From Citrus sinensis (taxonomy: Eukaryota > Streptophyta > Magnoliopsida > Sapindales > Rutaceae): DNA of 64,000 nucleotides. The DNA lies in assembly GCF_022201045.2 (NCBI RefSeq), contig NC_068557.1:25397501-25461500 (forward strand), in the 5' to 3' direction. This document shows, in pieces, positions 57,890 to 64,000 of this stretch; the first letter of the stretch is position 1, and each line of letters starts with the position of its first letter. Made by a program: the position numbers and the translations under genes. Below the pieces are notes generated by a model that made no database searches, was not told where the DNA came from, and was given only the letters and a program-made list of their open reading frames with translations.

Positions 57890-60358
57890 TTACAATGTTA
57901 TTAGTATACTTTTTGAAGAGTCTGCTATACTTTGTATAGTTGAAGAGTCTGCTGGTGAGCCCGGCGAAGATAAGAAGGGCTTGGGTGGGATTTGCAAGGA
58001 ATCGAGGCTTGCTTCCAACATTTCCACTACTCTATTCATTGTTGGCCGGCTTGAGGGGTTAGTCTGTATGCACCACAAGCTTACAATTATCATCTTCCTT
58101 GCATATTCTTTATCTTGTTCATTTTCAATGCCTTGCAGTCCAAGTTCTTCATCCTTTTCTAGACGCTTGTAAATCCAATGCGGAAAATATATGTCACTGC
58201 TTCCATTATCCCCAACATCAACGTTCTTTCTTCCTCCAGTCATTTTGAAAATCATCATTCCGTAGCTATAAACATCCGACTTGTAAGAGACTTCCCCAAT
58301 ATTTCTACAGAACACTTCTGGAGCAATATACCCAACAGTCCCCCGTGCACCTGTCATTGAGATGATACTCTCTTTCCTGTTGCAGATTTTAGCTAGGCCG
58401 AAATCAGAGATCTTAGGACAGAAGTCTTCATCTAGGAGAATGTTATGAGGCTTGATGTCAAAATGCAGAATTCGTGTACTGCAGCCAAGGTGCAAGTACT
58501 CTAATCCTCGAGCTATGCCTACTGCAATTTGGAGCAACGTTTCCCAGGTCAATTTATGATTTTCTATCGATGAGCTGTTTCTATAAATGAACTTCTCCAG
58601 AGATCCATTGGACACAAACTCGTAGATGAGAGCTCTTCTGCGACCCTCAAAACAGAATCCTAAAAGAGTGACGACGTTAACATGGGAAGTCCTGCTAATG
58701 CTAGCAACCTCATTGATGAATTCTTCACCATTTCCTTTTGAATCATTTAAGACTTTTACTGCCACATTACTACCGTCAATTAGTTTTCCTTTGTAAACAC
58801 TTCCATAGCCTCCTTGGCCGAGTTTATATTTGAAAGAATTGGTCATTTTCTTAATATCTGCATAGCTATATCTTCTAGGAGCTAGAGATCCATGATTCCT
58901 TAAAAATGTCTCAATGTTCAGACAACTTCCAGTGGAATCGTATGATGAAAATTTTCTATAGAACATGATCCAGAAGGACAAAAGTGCAATCAGGACAATT
59001 GATCCGCCACCTAATGTGCAAAATGAAAAGCTTTAATTTTTTTCACCAACATGGTGCTGTGCTGGAAAACACAAATTACAAATGAAATTTCTTTTCAATT
59101 CCCATTGAAGGCTGCAGAGAAATTTATGCAGCAGAGATTAGAGAGGTATATTACCTAGTCCCAGGCCTAGCTTTAATTCCGATTTTTCATGTCCTGCAAC
59201 ACAAATACAAAGAAAATGGTGTTAGTTTAGACAATAAATACAGCAGTTATGTAATTAGAGCATCCAAATTCTTGACAGCATCGCACAGAAACAGAGAGAC
59301 TGCACATCTCAAACTTATATTTTTGTCTTCCTGAGATGAATTAGCGGCTTCTTCCAATCCCGGGTAAGGAGTCAGTTTTTTTTTTTTTTTGAGAAGTCAG
59401 TTGAAATAACCAAATAAAGAAATCAGTGTATAAAGAGAGGAATTCGTTTGTGGCATGTTATCGAAATAGACCTAGCTTTTACAACTGTTTAATAATGTGA
59501 GTAGTACAGAGCAGAAAGACTATGAACGAACGTGTATATGTTCATGAAGATGAACTAGTCCTAATACCTTATGTAACTTTTGATACCTGTCCGTTCGTTT
59601 TCACATTGAAAATTTTCCTTGTCATCAAAATGACAGTGGCCTCGTTTCTTAAGACAATCATTACATTCTCTTGATTCAGCACATTGAAACTTTCCCTCGC
59701 TATCACTTCGACACTGGCCCCCTCTCCAGCCACATTCCCAACAAAACCAGGGTATTTCCACTTGAAGAGAGAAAACTGAAGTTAACATATTGAACAAGTC
59801 ATCAGATTTTCTAGTCTTATTCACTGGGAGCTGAATCAGTGAACAGTTAGGTGGAACAATACGTGGTAAAGCATCATCCGGGTGATTGTAATAAATAAAG
59901 GAGTTATGGTTGCAGGTAAAATGGAAACTCGGGAGGTTTTTCTCAAGCTTGTGGGTGCATCTGAAGAGGCTCGGATTTGATTTGATATGAAAAGAGAGAG
60001 AAGCAGAGGTGGGGAGAGTCAAATTTTCGAAGGATTCACAGCTAGAGTTGCCCAAGTGATTTTGAAACACTTGGTCTTCAAGAGTGATTGAAGCATCCTG
60101 GGCTATGTTTAAAATATTATAAAACGGCCCGGCCTTCCCCAATCGAATTCTCTGAACTGGTTTGTTGCAGTTATCTACTAACATCAACCCACATTCAGGA
60201 TGCGTCCTATTGGTGAAAGGAAAGAAAAATTGACCGAGATTTCCACATGAGGGAAAAAAAGATGGACATGTTTTATTCAGTTCACTTTCTTCTTCAGCCG
60301 AAGAAAGAAGTAAAAGTTGAGAGATAACAAAGAACACAAGAAACGAGTAACAAGCCAT
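57890..60358 (-). CDS. Chimeric receptor-like kinase: LRK10L-1-type ectodomain with LRK10L-2-type non-RD kinase
   Basis: Three exons on the minus strand, 60358-59587, 59193-59155 and 59010-57890, give 643 residues. Signal peptide, ectodomain (two CxxC modules, [11 protein letters not shown] and [11 protein letters not shown]), short linker exon and transmembrane span [15 protein letters not shown] match the plus-strand gene at 33,973. After FYRK the sequence changes to FSSYDSTG and then a kinase starting [15 protein letters not shown], with LGQGGYG, Lys356 in VAVK, His453-Phe454-Asp455 instead of HRD, and Asp473-Phe474-Gly475. [20 protein letters not shown] is typical of LRK10L-2/PR5K-like kinases. 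It is a non-RD kinase with an intact catalytic Asp and no C-terminal proline-rich tail. Sequence before the ATG does not match the plus-strand gene, so its promoter is different. The frame is open throughout. Confidence 0.9.
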
Positions 60359-61605
60359 TAATATTCCGAATTCCCAATATGGCTGGAGAAATCAACTAAT
60401 AAACTGCTAAGAATATTCTTAATCAACTAATAAACTACTAAGAATAATCTTTGTAATTCTTCAAATTATCTTGCAATTTCTGCTATTTTTCCTTGTCCAC
60501 ATGTTTTGTTGCTAAATCCATAGAACACCCCAGTTGACTTGGAAAGACTTGTAGATGTAGTGATACTGAAAGAAGTTCGAGCTGCGCATGACTGCATTCT
60601 ACTGCACACTTTGCAGCTGTAGGACGTGAAATTCTTATTCAAAATGATGGATAAGTGTTTAACTCGTCCAGGAGAAGGGCCCCTTGAAGTAAGAATGTTT
60701 TTTTTTTTTTTCCTTAAAAATAAATGCAGCTGTGAATTACCTAATGTTCTCCGTTTTTACGTCTCTGTGATATAGGCTGCATAAAATACGAAGGGAAAGT
60801 TTCATGCTCTTATATAATAAATTGTGGATAGGGCCGTATCTCTAAATATAATTGTTCAAGATCTAAGTATTCTCCATACACTACAGTTGACGTAAGGTTT
60901 CTTTTACCCAATTCTACTTATAGCTTCTTTGTGAGGGATAACAAAATTGAGTGCGAGCGAATTGGTTAGAGTAGGGACCCTTTTTATAATTAGCCTTAAG
61001 ATACAATTTAAGACTCTTGAACTCCTACTATTAAACAAGTGAGATTAACATAACTCTTTCACTTCCTTTTGTCAAAGACATGAATAAGTTATATACTTTA
61101 ATTTATGGCTTAATTAAATAATATCATCTCTTAATTGGATAATAATTATAAATTGATTTACTTTAGTTAATTAATTAGTCAATGTCACGTGTACCATATA
61201 TTGTCAATTCTTATAATACTCACTACCTTAGATTATGAAAAACAAAGAAATTATTTGTTAATTTTTCAAAGCAATTATATATCTATTGTTGTTCCCCCCC
61301 CACTTTTTTCGTGGTTACAACAGAGAGATCTATTTATCTACCACAAACGATAAATCTGGAATGCTTTCAAAGTTATTATTGCATGTTTACTAATTTAGTG
61401 TGGAACAGAAGTTTTCAGGATGCTACCTATCTTGAATCCCAAGTTAATTCAATTCTTGGCCTTTTTGTTGAAAAAGTAGTGCATGAATGAATAATAAAGT
61501 GGATATTACATGCATTAATGGTTAATTAGAAGAATAGCCATTTTATGCTAGAAATTCAACTGATGTAGGTAACTTTCGGAGATATGTTTTCATACCCAAT
61601 AAATG
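60359..61605. other. Upstream region of the chimeric kinase
   Basis: AT-rich spacer that must contain the chimeric gene's promoter. I see no gene. Confidence 0.55.
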
Positions 61606-63221
61606 TGATAAGTGCATATTTTTCATATATTTTACTATTAATTTCTCTATCTTTTTCTTATTTTGGTCTTAAATATTCTAGTTATTTTAGTCAATTTTTA
61701 ATTTAGTAAATTATATTTTATTATGTTAATTTTATGTTAATTTTTATATTTTGTTATTTTAGGTGCATTTTGGGAATAATTTGTGCTTAAAGGGATCAAA
61801 GCTAGAGAGAGTTGAAGATTGTTGATGCTCGCTGCCGTGGTGATAAAGTCGAAAGGAGAAGAAGAAACAATTAGATTGATTGGCTGAATTATTAGCTAAA
61901 GGACATGAGAAATATTAGCCAAATTAAAGAGTGCACGTGAGGGAAGCCAAAGCAAATTAAAAGGCTTGGCCTTTGGCTTAAGAGTTGGAAAAGTCGGTGG
62001 AGCCCATTTGAAGACTAAATATAAAAGCCAAACTTTGGTTTTAGAAAGGGGGTAGCCGCCAAAGAAGCCAACAGACGCTGGACGGAAAAGAAAAGTGGCG
62101 GCTTTACTTTTGTTTTTAATCCTTTTCGTGAGAGGATTTAGAGCATTATAAAAGGAGAGCTGCCAGAGAGAAAAAAAAGGAGAATCGGGAGAAGAGTAGA
62201 GCAGCAGCTGCAGGTTTGGAGCAAAACTGATCCAATTCGGCAAGAAGAAGAAAAAAATCAGCAGCCGGAATTCAATTGAAGAAAAAGGCAGCCGCTTGAA
62301 TTAATTTTCATGACTGATTTTATCAATTTCCTTATTCCCAATTCAATTATGTTAGGCTAAATTTTTATTTGGTTGAGGGTGAATTCAAAACCCTAAACAT
62401 GATATGCAATTAAATTTAAATTCTATCATTCAATTTATTTAATTGAGATTGTTTATGTTCTTCTATAATTAATGTTCATGGTTTATTCTTGTTTTATTTA
62501 AGTGGCCAATTAGATAGAACTTGAATAAATTTTATTGCTAGATTAAAATTCTTGATCCGTAATTGTCTTGATATTTTAATCATTAGTAGCAGGTTGGAAT
62601 TAATGATTTCAATTGGAGAACATAACCTAGGTTAAATAATCCGAGCTTGTGTGTTTATTGCCTAGATCAATCTAATATATTTCTTTGTTTAATGCTTCCA
62701 TTATCTTAAATTTAAAGAGCTTATTTTAAATTATTTAATGGTTAGAGATTAGGTGAAGAGATTATTTTACCTAACGACACACTAAGGAAAGATTGAGACT
62801 AACAGAGCTTATTGTTGTCTATGGTTGATAGTTTCAATATAAATTGATAATAGAATTGATATATTATGTGCATGTTTGGTGGTGGCGAATGATCCTTTAA
62901 CCAAAGTTTTCATCATTATTATTTCTTTCTCCTTTAATTAGAGTTTTTATTAAATTATTGTTCGTAATTTTAATTTCTCTATTTCTTACTATTTAGTTAA
63001 AAATTCATAAACCCCTCTTTTATTTTTAATTGGTATTTTCTTTAGTTAGACTAATTTATATTATTATTACTATTACTATTATTTTATTTTAAATCTTGCT
63101 TTGGAGTTAATAATAAATATAACTAGCATAGTTTCTGTGGGATCGATCCTTACTCGTTATGTACTAATTATTTATATTAGTGGTAAGGTTTTAAATTTTG
63201 TGCACCTTAACGACACTACCA
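61606..63221. mobile_element. Solo LTR, probably Ty3/gypsy type
   Basis: The 1,616-base element starts TGATAAGTGCATA and ends CGACACTACCA (TG...CA). It is flanked by the identical 5-mer AAATG (61601-61605 and 63222-63226). Near the 3' end, TTTCTGTGGGATCGATCCTT and GCACCTTAACGACACTACC resemble the 3' ends of plant gypsy LTRs. No internal region follows, so it is a solo LTR. Confidence 0.85.
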
Positions 63222-63226
63222 AAATG

Positions 63227-64000
63227 CAACACCAAAATCATTGTTTTAATATGTTTGCATGGTCTAAATTCTCAAGTAGATATGGAGGCTGCAAATGAAG
63301 GATTTGGTCCATTTTCTTTGACATGTCATCAAACCACTTTTTGGCTACAAATAGAACCCTCGTTTGACATAGCAAATCATCCCGAAGCAGCACGAGTGAG
63401 AGCACAAAGAGTTCAAGTCACAAAAATATTTGATGTCTATTGATTATGTATTGATAACTTCATGAAATGAGAATTATCATGACATTTCTAAACTTAAACT
63501 AGCATTACTTAGAGAGTAAATTATATGTTTTTATTACATCTTTAGTTACATTTTGCATGAGCATCTATATAAGTTTAATTTTACTAAATTGATTATATTT
63601 TATATCATTTTGTGTTATGATTATGTGCATGATTGTAGGTGACCAAAAAACTCAAACTTTATGGATGGATTGTTGCAGTAGTAGACTTGCAGAAATGACA
63701 AAAAACTTATCTGCAGATGAACTAAAACAAATTTGAATAAGAGAAGATGTTGTAGCAATTGTTGCAGCAATCCAAGAGCAAATACTGGCAAGACTACCCG
63801 CATATTAATTGACAAAGCAGTGACAGGCGGCACAAAAAGATATGCGATCCAAGTTTTCAAAAAAAGAGACACGTGGCCACATGCTTTTGATTGCCCTAAT
63901 TCTAAGATATAAAAAAAGCACACGTGAAAGAAACAAGAGGGAGGGGGCCGACACATAGAAGCAACGAAGAGAAAAAGAAAAATAAGAGAATAAGAGAGAG
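63227..64000. other. Spacer ending in a promoter-like stretch
   Basis: No gene is recognised up to about 63,850. The last 150 bases carry two G-boxes and a TATA-like string, then purine-rich sequence that could be a leader. An open frame around 63300-63443 has no recognised domain. Confidence 0.4.
63870..63926 (+). promoter_or_regulatory. Candidate promoter of a gene beyond the window (G-boxes and TATA)
   Basis: CACGTG occurs at 63870-63875 and 63921-63926. AGATATAAAAAAAG lies between them near 63905-63918, followed by purine-rich sequence to the window end. G-boxes bind bZIP and bHLH factors. The orientation is inferred. Confidence 0.35.

Noticed and set aside
63198..63443. Open frame after the second solo LTR
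   Set aside because: It begins at the LTR end and shows no known domain; it could be an exon fragment but is not supported.
1..64000. CRISPR arrays, operons and bacterial-type signals
   Set aside because: The sequence is plant nuclear DNA with introns; no direct-repeat/spacer arrays or ribosome binding sites apply.

Overview
The window is plant nuclear DNA, AT-rich, with short exons, GT-AG introns and many transposon remnants. Every recognisable protein is a dicot type, and the overall look suits Citrus or a close relative; that genus is my inference from remembered protein similarity and was not tested.

Layout. 1-4.2 kb: a class I glutamine amidotransferase-like gene (+). 5.2-8.7 kb: a DUF789 gene (-). 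9-19 kb: a tRNA-derived SINE with a perfect target duplication, a 4.2 kb MULE transposon that carries a broken ULP1-type protease and is itself interrupted by a copia-type solo LTR, then a thioredoxin-like 3-3 gene (-). 19.3-23.6 kb: a 109-base foldback hairpin and a decayed Caulimoviridae-like endogenous pararetrovirus segment (-) with primer-binding site, as-1-like promoter element and capsid-like reading frames. 26-36.7 kb: a receptor-kinase cluster of the LRK10L type (+), with four successive ectodomain exons (one a pseudogene) upstream of one transmembrane-kinase module. A miniature LTR element (TRIM) sits among them. 40.0-45.6 kb: a small gene of unknown function (+) and an NDT2-like NAD+ carrier of the mitochondrial carrier family (-). 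46-52 kb: no genes; several MITE or hAT-like elements and duplications. 54.8-57.5 kb: a PP2C phosphatase gene (+). 57.9-60.4 kb: a chimeric receptor kinase (-). 61.6-63.2 kb: a second solo LTR. The last bases look like a promoter for a gene beyond the window.

The most interesting biology is in the receptor kinases. The minus-strand gene at 57,890-60,358 has an ectodomain, introns and transmembrane exon copied from the plus-strand gene at 33,973-36,692, but switches inside the juxtamembrane codons to a different, non-RD (HFD) kinase of the LRK10L-2/PR5K-like type. The plus-strand kinase is RD (HRD). The introns of the two copies are almost identical, while the ectodomain proteins differ at many sites. 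Together with the array of spare ectodomain exons, all ending in the same splice phase, this looks like an active exon-shuffling locus for cell-surface receptors.
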